Source: an uncultured Lachnospiraceae bacterium (GTDB lineage Bacteria; Bacillota; Clostridia; Lachnospirales; Lachnospiraceae). From it: DNA of 64,000 bases. The notes beneath the pieces are model-generated. The model worked only from the letters and a program-made list of their open reading frames with translations. It had not been told where the DNA came from and did no database searches. Both the position numbers and the translations under genes were made by a program. Position 1 is the first letter of the stretch, and every line of letters starts with the position of its first letter. This document shows positions 1-8,312 of the stretch, one piece after another. The stretch is taken from assembly GCA_949840805.1 (NCBI GenBank), contig CATKXR010000002.1, forward strand, positions 99,029-163,028, read 5' to 3'.

Positions 1-2
1 AA

Positions 3-626
3 GCAGAGGGGATCGTGCAGGTAGATCTGTCCGGAGAGACAGAGCCGTTTCATCCCATGTACCGTTTTTTTTCTGCTTATACCTTGCCGGACGATGGGAT
101 CCGGCAGTTTCTTAAGGAGACGATAGAGGAACTGGACGGGGGAGCCTGCCTGTCCGGAAAATCCGGCTCCCTAACTGTCTGTCCTGGCGGCCCTGCCCGG
201 AAATGTGAGAGAAGATTTGACAGAAAAGATCTGGAATATATGATGAACCGTCTGTATGGACGGTTCGTTTATTCGCCGGGGGCGACTACCGTGCGGACCA
301 CGGCGGCGGAGGCGCTGGCGATGGGCAGGGGGGTCTGCCAGGATTACGCCCATGTGTTTATCAGCCTGTGCCGCCTGGCCGGGGTTCCGGCACGTTATAC
401 GGCGGGGATGATGCTGGGGGAAGGAGCCAGCCATGCCTGGGCGGAGGTCTGGCTTGACGGGGAGTGGGTCGGCATGGATCCCACCAACAACCGCCTGGTG
501 GACGAGACTTACATTAAGCTGACCCACGGGCGGGATTTCGGGGATGGCGCCATTGACCGGGGAAGATTTCTGGGATTTGCCGGCCAGAGCCAGGAAATAT
601 CGGTAAAGGTGGAGGAGATTTTATGA
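3..626 (+). CDS. Transglutaminase-like cysteine protease family protein (5' end cut by window)
   Basis: The reading frame is open from base 3, so the gene probably starts upstream; a GTG at 15 is the first start codon inside the window. The sequence holds a transglutaminase core: a catalytic Cys in GVCQDYAHVF (codon near 336), His in SHAWAEVW and Asp in GMDPTNN, in the order and spacing of the Cys-His-Asp triad. The N-terminal part resembles the helper domain often placed before such cores in bacteria. No signal peptide is visible in the part seen. It overlaps the next gene by four bases (ATGA), so it is translationally coupled to the M14-like pair. Family members cleave or crosslink peptides; the substrate cannot be told. 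Confidence 0.8.
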   Translation, partial: AEGIVQVDLSGETEPFHPMYRFFSAYTLPDDGIRQFLKETIEELDGGACLSGKSGSLTVCPGGPARKCERRFDRKDLEYMMNRLYGRFVYSPGATTVRTTAAEALAMGRGVCQDYAHVFISLCRLAGVPARYTAGMMLGEGASHAWAEVWLDGEWVGMDPTNNRLVDETYIKLTHGRDFGDGAIDRGRFLGFAGQSQEISVKVEEIL

Positions 627-1561
627 TAAAAGAGGTAGTTTCTGTCGGCCTGGCAGTGGACGAGCGCCTTCGTGTCAGAAAAAACGTGCTGCAGCCCCGG
701 GTCCTGACAGGAGAGGAAAAAAGAATCTGTATTGTGACGGGAACCCACGGCGACGAGCTGGAAGGGCAGTATGTGTGCTATGAGATCAACTGGATAATCA
801 AGGAAAATCCCGATTGCTTAAAAGGAATCGTGGAGATTTATCCGGCTTTAAACCCGCTGGGAGTGGATTCCATTTCCCGGGGGATCCCCATGTTTGACCT
901 GGATATGAACCGGATATTTCCGGGAGATGAGAACGGGGCCGTGGCAGAACACGTGGCGGCGAGGATCATCCAGGATATCGCGGGGGCGGATCTGTGCATT
1001 GACATCCATGCCAGCAATATTTTCCTGCGGGAGATTCCCCAGGCCAGGGTGAATGTGAATATGGCCAGGCAGCTTGTGCCTTTTGCCCGCCGGCTGAACC
1101 TGGATTTCGTGTGGGTCCACGCGGCGGCTACGGTATTGGAGTCAACCCTTGCCCACAGCTTAAACAGCATCGGCGTTCCCACCGTGGTGGTAGAGATGGG
1201 GGTGGGGATGCGGATCACGGAGGAGTTCTGCCATCAACTGACAGACGGGATTTTCTGCGTCATGAAGGATATGGGAATCTGGGACGGGGAGGTGGTCGCT
1301 CCCAAGGAACCGATCATTTCCCAGGACGGGGAGGTAGGCTTTGTCAACGCCGAGGCCCCGGGGATTTTTGTGCCTTGTGTGGAGCACTGGAGGAACGTGG
1401 CCAAGGGGGAGAGGATCGGGAGAATCCTCAATTCCCTGGAGGGAGAAGTGGCGCAGGATGTCCGCGCGCCGATCCACGGCATGGTTTTCACATTGCGGGA
1501 ATATCCGGTGGTGTCCTGCGGTTCCCTGATCGCCCGGGTGCTGGGAGGTGATTACGAATGA
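623..1561 (+). CDS. M14-family succinylglutamate desuccinylase/aspartoacylase-like metallo-hydrolase
   Basis: A 312-residue protein of the AspA/AstE branch of zinc carboxypeptidases. Visible metal-site elements are GTHGDELEG (His and Glu ligands, about residues 40-48), DIHASN (third ligand His) and a likely catalytic Glu in VVEMGVG. The C-terminal third is a small beta domain typical of the group. A GGAGGAG site precedes the ATG at good distance. The gene overlaps both neighbours by four bases and sits directly before a diverged paralogue. Enzymes of this branch deacylate N-acyl amino acids or related amides; the true substrate is unknown. The intact ligands suggest an active enzyme, unlike the next gene. 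Confidence 0.8.
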   Translation: MIKEVVSVGLAVDERLRVRKNVLQPRVLTGEEKRICIVTGTHGDELEGQYVCYEINWIIKENPDCLKGIVEIYPALNPLGVDSISRGIPMFDLDMNRIFPGDENGAVAEHVAARIIQDIAGADLCIDIHASNIFLREIPQARVNVNMARQLVPFARRLNLDFVWVHAAATVLESTLAHSLNSIGVPTVVVEMGVGMRITEEFCHQLTDGIFCVMKDMGIWDGEVVAPKEPIISQDGEVGFVNAEAPGIFVPCVEHWRNVAKGERIGRILNSLEGEVAQDVRAPIHGMVFTLREYPVVSCGSLIARVLGGDYE

Positions 1562-2493
1562 AAAAAGAGTGCATATACACATTGAAAAACCAGTACCGGG
1601 ATGATCTGAATATCTATGGATACCGGTTCGGCAGAGGGGAGAAAGCGGCGTGTATCGTAGGGGCCATACGGGGGAATGAAGTGCAGCAGCTCTATATCTG
1701 CTCCCAACTGGTAAAATCTTTAAAACGGCTAGAGGAGAAGGGAGCTATAATAGGGCAGAATGAGATCCTGGTAATCCCGTCGGTCAACCACAGCTCCATG
1801 AACATCAGCAAACGTTTCTGGGCTACGGATAATACGGATATCAACCGGATGTTTCCCGGATATAACGCCGGGGAGACCACCCAGCGGATCGCGGCAGGGC
1901 TGTTTGACGCCATTCAGGGCTACAGCTACGGGATCCAGTTCCCCAGCTTCTATCTCCCGGGAGATTTTGTGCCCCATGTGCGGATGATGGAGACCGGGTT
2001 CCAAAGCCCCAGCCTGGCCAATCTGTTCGGGATGCCTTATGTGGTGATCCGCAAACCAAAGCCTATCGACACCACTACTTTGAATTATAACTGGCAGATC
2101 TGGAATACAAACGCTTTTTCTTTGTATACCAGCGCCACAGACTATATGGACGAGGCTTCGGCCAGGCAGGCGGTAGCTTCCGTGCTGCGGTTTCTGACAC
2201 GGATGGGAATCTTACGGTATACCAGCCACAGCGGATACTTAGCCAGCGTCATCCGGGAAGAAGATCTCACTAATGTAAAGACGGAATATGCCGGGATCTA
2301 CCGGAGAATTGCAAGTCCGGGAGAAGAGGTACATAGAGGGCAGGTTCTGGCTTTTGTGATGGATCCCATGGAAGGGGAAGTTTTGGGGAAGATTTTGTCG
2401 CCTACGGACGGGATCATCTTTTTTGCCCATAAGGCGCCTCTTGTGATGGAAGGGACCGTGATATTTAAGATTATCAGACGGCTTCATGAATAA
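1558..2493 (+). CDS. M14/AspA-like paralogue with lost metal ligands (probable pseudoenzyme)
   Basis: This 311-residue protein has the size and general fold pattern of the preceding gene. The zinc motif reads GAIRGNEVQ (His replaced by Arg), the position of the third ligand reads YGIQFPSF instead of DIHAS, and the region of the catalytic Glu has no clear equivalent. The NRMFPG segment, common to both genes, is kept. A perfect GGAGGTGAT ribosome site precedes ATG 1558, and the start overlaps the stop of the upstream gene (ATGA). I infer an inactive partner or scaffold of the active paralogue rather than an enzyme. The open, full-length frame argues against a decaying pseudogene. Confidence 0.7.
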   Translation: MKKECIYTLKNQYRDDLNIYGYRFGRGEKAACIVGAIRGNEVQQLYICSQLVKSLKRLEEKGAIIGQNEILVIPSVNHSSMNISKRFWATDNTDINRMFPGYNAGETTQRIAAGLFDAIQGYSYGIQFPSFYLPGDFVPHVRMMETGFQSPSLANLFGMPYVVIRKPKPIDTTTLNYNWQIWNTNAFSLYTSATDYMDEASARQAVASVLRFLTRMGILRYTSHSGYLASVIREEDLTNVKTEYAGIYRRIASPGEEVHRGQVLAFVMDPMEGEVLGKILSPTDGIIFFAHKAPLVMEGTVIFKIIRRLHE

Positions 2494-2509
2494 AAAGAAT
2501 AAACAACAT

Positions 2510-2553
2510 AGGCTGCGGCAATCCTGGCAGACAGGCTGCCGCAGCCTGTTTTT
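2510..2553 (+). terminator. Rho-independent terminator of the transglutaminase/M14 operon
   Basis: Inverted arms AGGCTGCGGCA (2510-2520) and TGCCGCAGCCT (2537-2547) are followed by GTTTTT. It lies 17 bases after the stop of the second M14-like gene. Confidence 0.8.
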
Positions 2554-2570
2554 GCACGGCTGGATGTGCT

Positions 2571-2630
2571 GTCTGTAAAAAAGAATGCACGGCCGGGCGC
2601 TCCGTCTGCAAAAAAGAATGCATGGCCGGC
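2571..2630. repeat. Short direct repeat, two copies of 27 bp with a 33-bp period
   Basis: Copies at 2571-2597 and 2604-2630 share gtctg(t/c)aaaaaagaatgca followed by (c/t)ggccgg. They lie between the terminator and the GntR promoter. No gene is seen in 2494-2801 apart from this repeat, the terminator and the promoter. Confidence 0.6.
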
Positions 2631-2734
2631 AATGACGGCAGTAAAAAGGAAGTTACCAGAAGCCTGCACAGAAAACAAAGAATTGTGCAGAATATATAAT
2701 AACACTGTTAATTTTAAAAAAGAAATAATGTAGA

Positions 2735-2763
2735 TTGACAGAACCCTATAACTGTGGTATGGT
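2735..2763 (+). promoter_or_regulatory. Sigma-A-type promoter for the GntR gene
   Basis: TTGACA (2735-2740), a 17-bp spacer and TATGGT (2758-2763). The predicted start of transcription falls near 2770. That rules out a protein start at 2754 and supports the ATG at 2802. Confidence 0.65.
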
Positions 2764-2801
2764 TAAAATATATAATACGTGACGGAAAGCGGGAACATAA
2801 T

Positions 2802-3485
2802 ATGGCTGACAAAATCAAAAGAATACCGCTTCAGTCGGAGATTATCCGATACATACAGGAATATATCGAAGAGAACCATCTGAAGGCAGGAGACCGGCTT
2901 CCTTCCCAGGGTCAGCTGATCCAGATGATGGGAGTGAGCAGGACCTCTCTGCGAGAGGCCATGAAGACTCTGGAAGCCAGGGGAATTATCAAGGTGCGAA
3001 ACGGCAAGGGCATCTATGTGAGCGAGGGGGAAGGCAGCGCCATACCGATTCTTCTTGATTTTACCAGGGAGAAGGAACGGCTTTTGGATATACTGGAAGT
3101 CCGGAAGGTGCTGGAGAAAGAGATTCTCCGGATGGTTATCCACAGGGCGGAACCGGAGGAGATTCAGGAGTTAGGGGAGATCACCGCCGTTTTGATGGAG
3201 AAGTATCACAGGGGAGAGCAGCAGACTATGGAGGATAAAAAATTCCACTATACCATCTACCGTCTTTCCCACAATCAGGTAATGTACGAGATGATCTTGT
3301 CCATCAGCAACGTTATGGACCGGTTCTGGGAGTTTCCGCTGGATATGGAGGACCCTTTTTTGAAGAGCCTGCCTCTCCATGAAAAGCTTTATCAGGCCAT
3401 TTGTGAGAAAAACGTAAAAAAAGCCCAGGCGATCAATGAAAAGCTTTTGAATGCGATCTATCAGGATATCCGGAATCAGAGATAA
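2802..3485 (+). CDS. GntR-family (FadR/FCD) transcriptional regulator
   Basis: A 227-residue regulator. An N-terminal winged helix (about residues 8-75; DRLPSQGQL and VSRTSLREAMKTLEARG form the DNA-binding region) is followed by an all-helical FCD ligand domain with metal-site-like residues (FHYTIYRLSHN, LPLHEKLYQAI). I chose ATG 2802 because a TTGACA/TATGGT promoter overlaps the longer alternative. FCD regulators usually repress genes for sugar acids, organic acids or amino acids. The next gene is a Cys/Met-metabolism PLP enzyme 114 bp downstream and is the obvious candidate target, though this is only positional evidence. Confidence 0.85.
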   Translation: MADKIKRIPLQSEIIRYIQEYIEENHLKAGDRLPSQGQLIQMMGVSRTSLREAMKTLEARGIIKVRNGKGIYVSEGEGSAIPILLDFTREKERLLDILEVRKVLEKEILRMVIHRAEPEEIQELGEITAVLMEKYHRGEQQTMEDKKFHYTIYRLSHNQVMYEMILSISNVMDRFWEFPLDMEDPFLKSLPLHEKLYQAICEKNVKKAQAINEKLLNAIYQDIRNQR

Positions 3486-3499
3486 AGAGATATCCTGAT
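3460..3499. other. Perfect 11-bp inverted repeat spanning the gntR stop codon
   Basis: ATCAGGATATC (3460-3470) and GATATCCTGAT (3489-3499) enclose 18 bases that include the stop codon. No T-run follows, so it may be an mRNA-processing hairpin or an operator rather than a terminator. Confidence 0.5.
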
Positions 3500-3599
3500 T
3501 AGACGGGATAATTTAAGTGACCTATCATACAGCATACAGCATATAGAGTATAGGGAAAAGACAGGAGAGAAAGCATATCCGTACAGAAAGGAGCAGGCC

Positions 3600-4790
3600 A
3601 TGTCTGATCAGAGCCAGTATTTAAAAAGCAGCCGGCTGATTACAGCCCATTACGGTGAGGAGTACGAGCATTATTATAATGCCGTTGTACCGCCGGTCTT
3701 TATGAATTCGTTAAATGTGTTCGAGAGTTTGGATGATTACTATGAATTTGACAGGAGGGATAAGCACAAATACTGTTATGGAAGGGTGCAGAACCCTACG
3801 GTCCGAATCCTGGAGGATAAGATCGGCGCGCTGGAACATGGGATCGGGGCCCTGGCTTTTGCGTCCGGCATGGCGGCGGCTACCACGGCGGTCCTGTCGG
3901 TCTGCAGGGCAGGATGCCATGTGGTCTGTGTCCACAATGCCTATGGCCCCCTGAAAGCTTTTCTTGACGGATATTGCAGGGAACACATGGATATTTCCAC
4001 TACATATGTGGAGGGCGACCGGCTGGAGGAGTTTGAAAACGCGGTCACGGACAATACGAGCCTGATTATTCTGGAGAGCCCTTCTTCGGTTATCTTTTCC
4101 CTTCAGGATATCCGCGGAGTGAAGAAAATCGCAGAAGAGTGCAATGCTAAAATTTATATTGACAACACTTTTTGTACGCCCATCTATCAGCAGCCTTTGG
4201 ATCTGGGGGCGGACATCGTCATGCACACCACCTCCAAATATATCGGAGGCCACAGCGATGTGATCGGCGGCATGCTGGCGGTAAAGGATCCGGAGCTGAT
4301 GGAAAAGTTTCTGGCCTACCGGGAGCTGTTCGGCGGGATTGTGGGTCCCATGGAAGCATGGCTGATGATACGGGGGCTGCGCACCATGGAGGTGCGGATT
4401 GCAAAGCACCAGGAGACAGCCATGGAAGTGGCCAGGTTTTTGGAAGGCCATCCCAAAGTGAGAAAAGTGAATTATCCGGGCCTGCCTTCCCATCCCCAGT
4501 ATGAGCTGATGAAACGGCAGCAGAGCGGCAATACAGGTCTTTTAAGCTTTGAGATAGACGGCACGGCAAAACAGGCGGCAGAGCTGGCGGAAAGCCTGAA
4601 AATATTCAAGATCGGAGTTTCCTGGGGCGGTTTTGAAAGCCTGGTATTCCTGCCTCATGCCAGACAGACTCCCGAGAACTGCCGGGTCTTGCGGGGAGAC
4701 CAGAATATCATTCGGATCCATTGCGGGCTGGAGGGAACAGACGCCCTGATCTCTGATCTGGAATCCGCTTTTGCCCGTTTGTTCCCGTAA
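3600..4790 (+). CDS. Cys/Met-metabolism PLP-dependent enzyme (cystathionine gamma-lyase/synthase family)
   Basis: A 396-residue fold-type I PLP enzyme. The PLP lysine lies in MHTTSKYIGGHSDVIGG; upstream are the cofactor-contact segments ALAFASGMAA and IYIDNTFCTP. The C-terminal domain ends with the usual SWGGFESL and RIHCGLEG motifs. Length and motifs fit cystathionine gamma-synthase, gamma-lyase, methionine gamma-lyase and O-acylhomoserine sulfhydrylase, which cannot be separated by eye. AAAGGAG precedes the ATG. It follows the GntR/FCD gene in the same direction and precedes the sugar ABC operon by 112 bp. The gap holds a hairpin (ACTCTC/GAGAGT, about 4833-4874) that may separate the two units. 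Confidence 0.85.
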   Translation: MSDQSQYLKSSRLITAHYGEEYEHYYNAVVPPVFMNSLNVFESLDDYYEFDRRDKHKYCYGRVQNPTVRILEDKIGALEHGIGALAFASGMAAATTAVLSVCRAGCHVVCVHNAYGPLKAFLDGYCREHMDISTTYVEGDRLEEFENAVTDNTSLIILESPSSVIFSLQDIRGVKKIAEECNAKIYIDNTFCTPIYQQPLDLGADIVMHTTSKYIGGHSDVIGGMLAVKDPELMEKFLAYRELFGGIVGPMEAWLMIRGLRTMEVRIAKHQETAMEVARFLEGHPKVRKVNYPGLPSHPQYELMKRQQSGNTGLLSFEIDGTAKQAAELAESLKIFKIGVSWGGFESLVFLPHARQTPENCRVLRGDQNIIRIHCGLEGTDALISDLESAFARLFP

Positions 4791-4902
4791 AACGGCAGCG
4801 GCCTGAATCATGAAACGGAGGCCTGAAATAAGGATACTCTCACAAATCGGAATATTAAGGTTTCCGAGAGTGATCACATAATAAAAACAAGGAGGAGAAC
4901 AC

Positions 4903-6276
4903 ATGAAGAAGAAAAGAATTGCGGCAATGGCGCTGGCGGCAGTGATGCTGACAGGATGCGGCGGTGGCGGAGGGCAGGCGGCCAGCCAGGCTCCCGCAGG
5001 CGGCGGGGACAATGCAGCTCCGGCCGGGACTGCGGCGGCTTCCGGGGAGGCAGTCACCATCACCCTGGTGGAATCCCTGACCAGCCCGGAGCGCACAGCA
5101 GTGCTGCGGGAGATTGCGGACAAATACCAGGCAGACCATCCCAATGTCACCATTGAGATCATTTCCCCGCCTCTGGAGAATGCAGATTCCAAGATCACCC
5201 AGATGCTGATGAACGGGAGCGGGGCCGATATCGTGGAGGTTCGTGATTCCACCATCACCCAGTATGCCACCAACGGCTGGATTGCGGATCTGCAGCAGTA
5301 TATTGATGCCTGGGACGAGAAGGATACCTTGACGGAGTCGGCTGACGAGGTCATCCACTATTTCCAGAATACAGCCTATATGATGCCATACGGCTTCTAT
5401 CAGAGAGGACTTTTCTACCGCGCCGACTGGTTTGAGGAGAAGGGCCTGGATAAGCCGGAGACATGGCAGGATCTCTACGATGCCGGCGTGGCTATTACCG
5501 ACCCGGCAAACAGCCGGTTTGGCTATTCCTTCCGGGGAGGCACAAGCGGATACCAGTATGCGGACACGATTTACTGGAGCTGGCTGGGGACGGATAAGAT
5601 TGCGGATCCCACGGCAGGATATTTCCTGAAAGACGGAAACGGCGCTACCATCTTTACTCTTCCCGAGGTTAAGGAAGCCCTTCATTTTTATAAGGACCTC
5701 TTTAAGAACACCTGCCCCACAGACTCCATCGCCTGGGGATTCTCCGAGATGGTGCAGGGCTTTGTGGGAGGCACCACAGCCATGCTGATCCAGGATCCGG
5801 AAGTAATCGCGACCTGTTCTGCAGACATGGGAGACGACGAGTGGGCTTTGGTTCCGTTCCCCAAGGGACCGTCCGGACAGGCTGTGTTCCCCAACGGATT
5901 TGCGGGATGGGGCATGACTTCCTTTACGGAGCATCCGGCGGAAGCGGCTGATTTCCTGCTGTTCTTATCCAACTCCGAGAACAACACGTACTTTGCCAAG
6001 AATTATTCCACCATCCCGATTCACAGCAATGCCGCGGAGAAGGATACTTATTTCTCGGAGGGACGTTTTGCCATGTACATGGATATGGCGGCGGAGCCGG
6101 ATGTGTACCGCCATGCGGCATATCCTCAGATGTATGAGGCGTTTGCCACTTACAAGACAGAAGTGGACGTGATGTACCAGAAATATCTTACCGATGAGAT
6201 TTCAGACGACGAACTTTTAACCTGGCTGGATGAGTTCTGGACCAAGGCTTATGAGGATGAAGGACAGAAGTGGTAA
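4903..6276 (+). CDS. Sugar ABC transporter substrate-binding lipoprotein
   Basis: A 457-residue extracellular solute-binding protein (family 1). The signal peptide ends in the lipobox LTGC with lipidation expected at Cys19, followed by a Gly/Ala/Pro-rich tether. The mature part has typical hallmarks such as WIADLQQYID, YMMPYGFYQRGLFYR and an aromatic-rich C-terminal half. It should deliver an oligosaccharide to the two permeases that follow. The three glycosidases downstream (alpha-mannosidase, alpha-glucosidase, alpha-galactosidase) suggest alpha-linked host or plant glycan fragments as ligand. No ATPase gene is present in the operon, so a shared MsmK/UgpC-type ATPase from elsewhere is expected. 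Confidence 0.9.
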   Translation: MKKKRIAAMALAAVMLTGCGGGGGQAASQAPAGGGDNAAPAGTAAASGEAVTITLVESLTSPERTAVLREIADKYQADHPNVTIEIISPPLENADSKITQMLMNGSGADIVEVRDSTITQYATNGWIADLQQYIDAWDEKDTLTESADEVIHYFQNTAYMMPYGFYQRGLFYRADWFEEKGLDKPETWQDLYDAGVAITDPANSRFGYSFRGGTSGYQYADTIYWSWLGTDKIADPTAGYFLKDGNGATIFTLPEVKEALHFYKDLFKNTCPTDSIAWGFSEMVQGFVGGTTAMLIQDPEVIATCSADMGDDEWALVPFPKGPSGQAVFPNGFAGWGMTSFTEHPAEAADFLLFLSNSENNTYFAKNYSTIPIHSNAAEKDTYFSEGRFAMYMDMAAEPDVYRHAAYPQMYEAFATYKTEVDVMYQKYLTDEISDDELLTWLDEFWTKAYEDEGQKW

Positions 6277-6304
6277 GATGAACTGAAGTATTATGACACA
6301 TGAC

Positions 6305-6326
6305 CGGGCGCCCATCCGGGCGCCCG
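6305..6326 (+). other. GC-rich intercistronic hairpin between binding protein and permease
   Basis: CGGGCGCCC (6305-6313), loop ATCC, GGGCGCCCG (6318-6326): a perfect 9-bp stem followed by only three T. In ABC operons such hairpins commonly protect the binding-protein mRNA 3' end and reduce read-through into the permease genes. Confidence 0.75.
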
Positions 6327-6348
6327 TTTGGGAAGAGGAGGGTATGGA

Positions 6349-7254
6349 GTGAAACAAAAATCAAAACTGCGGATAAGACGGATACGGTTCATATTTTTAA
6401 TGGTTCTTCCTGCCGTCATTATTCCGATGATATTTACCTATTATCCCATGCTGAAGGGTTCTATGATGGCATTCCAGAGCTATAACCTGATGAATGTAAA
6501 GAACATCAAATGGGTCGGGCTGGAGAATTTCCAAAAACTGTTTTCCCACAGCGCCAGCAATTCTTTCTACACCACCATGTTTAACACGGTAAAATGGGTG
6601 GGGCTGTCTCTGTTTTTCCAGTTTACTATGGGATTTGGCATTGCTTTGATGCTGAAAAAGAAGTTTAAGGGAGCCAGCATTTACCAGGCCCTGATCTTCT
6701 TCCCCTGGGCGGTGTCAGGATTTATTATCGGTATTATGTGGCGCTGGATGTTCAACGGCACCTCGGGCGTGATCAATGATATTCTGATCAAGGCGCATCT
6801 GATCAGCCAGCCGGTAGGATGGCTGGCAGAAAAAGGGATAGCGCTGTACGCCTGTATTGCTGCCAATATCTGGTATGGGATTCCTTATTTTACGATCATG
6901 ATTACGGCGGCTTTAAGAGGCGTGTCAGAGGATCTGTATGAGGCTGCGGACGTGGACGGGGCAAGCGCGTTCCAGAAGTTTACCAATATTACGGTACCCT
7001 GCATCCGTTCCGTATTGCTTCTGACGGTGCTCTTGCGGGTGATCTGGATTTTCAACTTCCCGGATTTGATCTATTCCATGACACAGGGAGGTCCGGCCGG
7101 TTCCTCCAACATTGTCACATCGTATATGATGCAGCTGGTCCAAAGCCTGGATTACGGGCTGGCTTCCGCGGTAGGCGTGCTGTGTATCGTATTTTTGGTA
7201 TCCTTTGTAGTGATTTATATGTCCATAACGAAATATGCACAGGAGGAGGCGTAA
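6349..7254 (+). CDS. Sugar ABC transporter permease (MalF/UgpA type)
   Basis: A 301-residue integral membrane protein with six or so hydrophobic segments starting with FIFLMVLPAVIIPMIFTYYP. The cytoplasmic EAA loop that contacts the ATPase is visible as YEAADVDGASAFQKFTNITVP. I chose GTG 6349 because GGAAGAGGAGG (6331-6341) lies 7 bases before it; a TTG at 6328 is also in frame but lies just after the hairpin and has no ribosome site. One base separates its stop from the next permease gene's ATG, so the two are co-translated. Confidence 0.88.
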   Translation: MKQKSKLRIRRIRFIFLMVLPAVIIPMIFTYYPMLKGSMMAFQSYNLMNVKNIKWVGLENFQKLFSHSASNSFYTTMFNTVKWVGLSLFFQFTMGFGIALMLKKKFKGASIYQALIFFPWAVSGFIIGIMWRWMFNGTSGVINDILIKAHLISQPVGWLAEKGIALYACIAANIWYGIPYFTIMITAALRGVSEDLYEAADVDGASAFQKFTNITVPCIRSVLLLTVLLRVIWIFNFPDLIYSMTQGGPAGSSNIVTSYMMQLVQSLDYGLASAVGVLCIVFLVSFVVIYMSITKYAQEEA

Positions 7255-7255
7255 T

Positions 7256-8098
7256 ATGACAGCAAAAAGTAAGAAAAATTTAGTTATCGTAACGAAAGTT
7301 GTCCTGTTGGGAATCTTCCTGATTGTGGTTATGTTTCCTTTCGTGTGGATGCTGCTGACTTCCCTGAAGGGGTCTCAGGGAGAGATCTACGCCTTTCCGG
7401 TGAAATATCTGCCGAATCCCGTGTCCTTTGTGAACTATGTGGAGATGCTGTGGAAGGGAAGTTTTGCCAGATATATGCTCAATTCCCTGCTCTGCTCTTC
7501 GGTGGCGGCATGTTGTTCGGTATTCATTGCGATTCTGGCCAGCTACGTGATCAGTCGGTTCCGTTTCCGGTTTAAAGGGGCTTTGCTGCTTTTTTTCCTG
7601 ATTACACAGATGATTCCCATGTTTATCATGCTTGCGCCTCTTTACCAGATGCTGGCAAAGGCAAAGATGCTTAATAACCTGTGGAGCCTGGCATTTTTGT
7701 ATACCAATATGATGATTCCGTTTTCCGTTGTTACCTTGTGCGGATTTTTCGACAATGTGCCGAAGTCCCTGGAAGAGGCGGCATGGATTGACGGCTGCGG
7801 ATATCTGTCCGCCTTGTTCAAGGTGGCGGTTCCGGTGATTAAGCCAGGGATTGCGGCAAGCATTATTTTCTCCTTTATCAATTCCTGGAACGAACTGTTT
7901 ATGGCGGTTATGTTTATTGACGTGGACAAATATAAGACCATACCGGTAGGGCTTAATGGCCTGATCTTAAAATACGATATCAAATGGGGAGAGATGGCGG
8001 CGGGGACCATTATGTCCCTGATTCCTACCATGTGTCTGTTTGCTTTCGCGCAGAAATATATGATTGAGGGACTGACTGCAGGAGCCGTTAAAGGTTAA
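7256..8098 (+). CDS. Sugar ABC transporter permease (MalG/UgpE type)
   Basis: A 280-residue partner permease with a first membrane segment near residues 12-32 and an EAA loop LEEAAWIDGCGYLSALFKVAVP. AGGAGGAGG (7241-7249) is placed correctly for ATG 7256; a longer start at 7235 would lie inside the upstream gene and lacks a site. With the preceding permease it should form the translocation pore. The 214-bp gap after it holds no gene I can support; a GGAAGAGGAGG stretch near 8161 could pair loosely with GCCTCCTTC near 8215. Confidence 0.88.
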   Translation: MTAKSKKNLVIVTKVVLLGIFLIVVMFPFVWMLLTSLKGSQGEIYAFPVKYLPNPVSFVNYVEMLWKGSFARYMLNSLLCSSVAACCSVFIAILASYVISRFRFRFKGALLLFFLITQMIPMFIMLAPLYQMLAKAKMLNNLWSLAFLYTNMMIPFSVVTLCGFFDNVPKSLEEAAWIDGCGYLSALFKVAVPVIKPGIAASIIFSFINSWNELFMAVMFIDVDKYKTIPVGLNGLILKYDIKWGEMAAGTIMSLIPTMCLFAFAQKYMIEGLTAGAVKG

Positions 8099-8312
8099 TA
8101 TGTGGAAGACGCATGGCCGAATGGTTGTAATATAGGTTGTATGTTGCTTTAGCTTTTAAAGGAAGAGGAGGTATTGCCGGACTGGCTGGGAAAAAAATTG
8201 CCATGTTCAGCGCTGCCTCCTTCTTTGTAACTGCGGACCCTTCGGGAGTTTCTTGCCTAATACTCGCGCGCTTAAGGGCTGTATGTTGGAAAAATCGAAG
8301 AAGGAGAATGGG

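Noticed and set aside
8101..8312. Possible riboswitch or leader structure before the alpha-mannosidase gene
   Set aside because: Only loose pairing between GGAAGAGGAGG and GCCTCCTTC could be found; no known riboswitch core was recognised.
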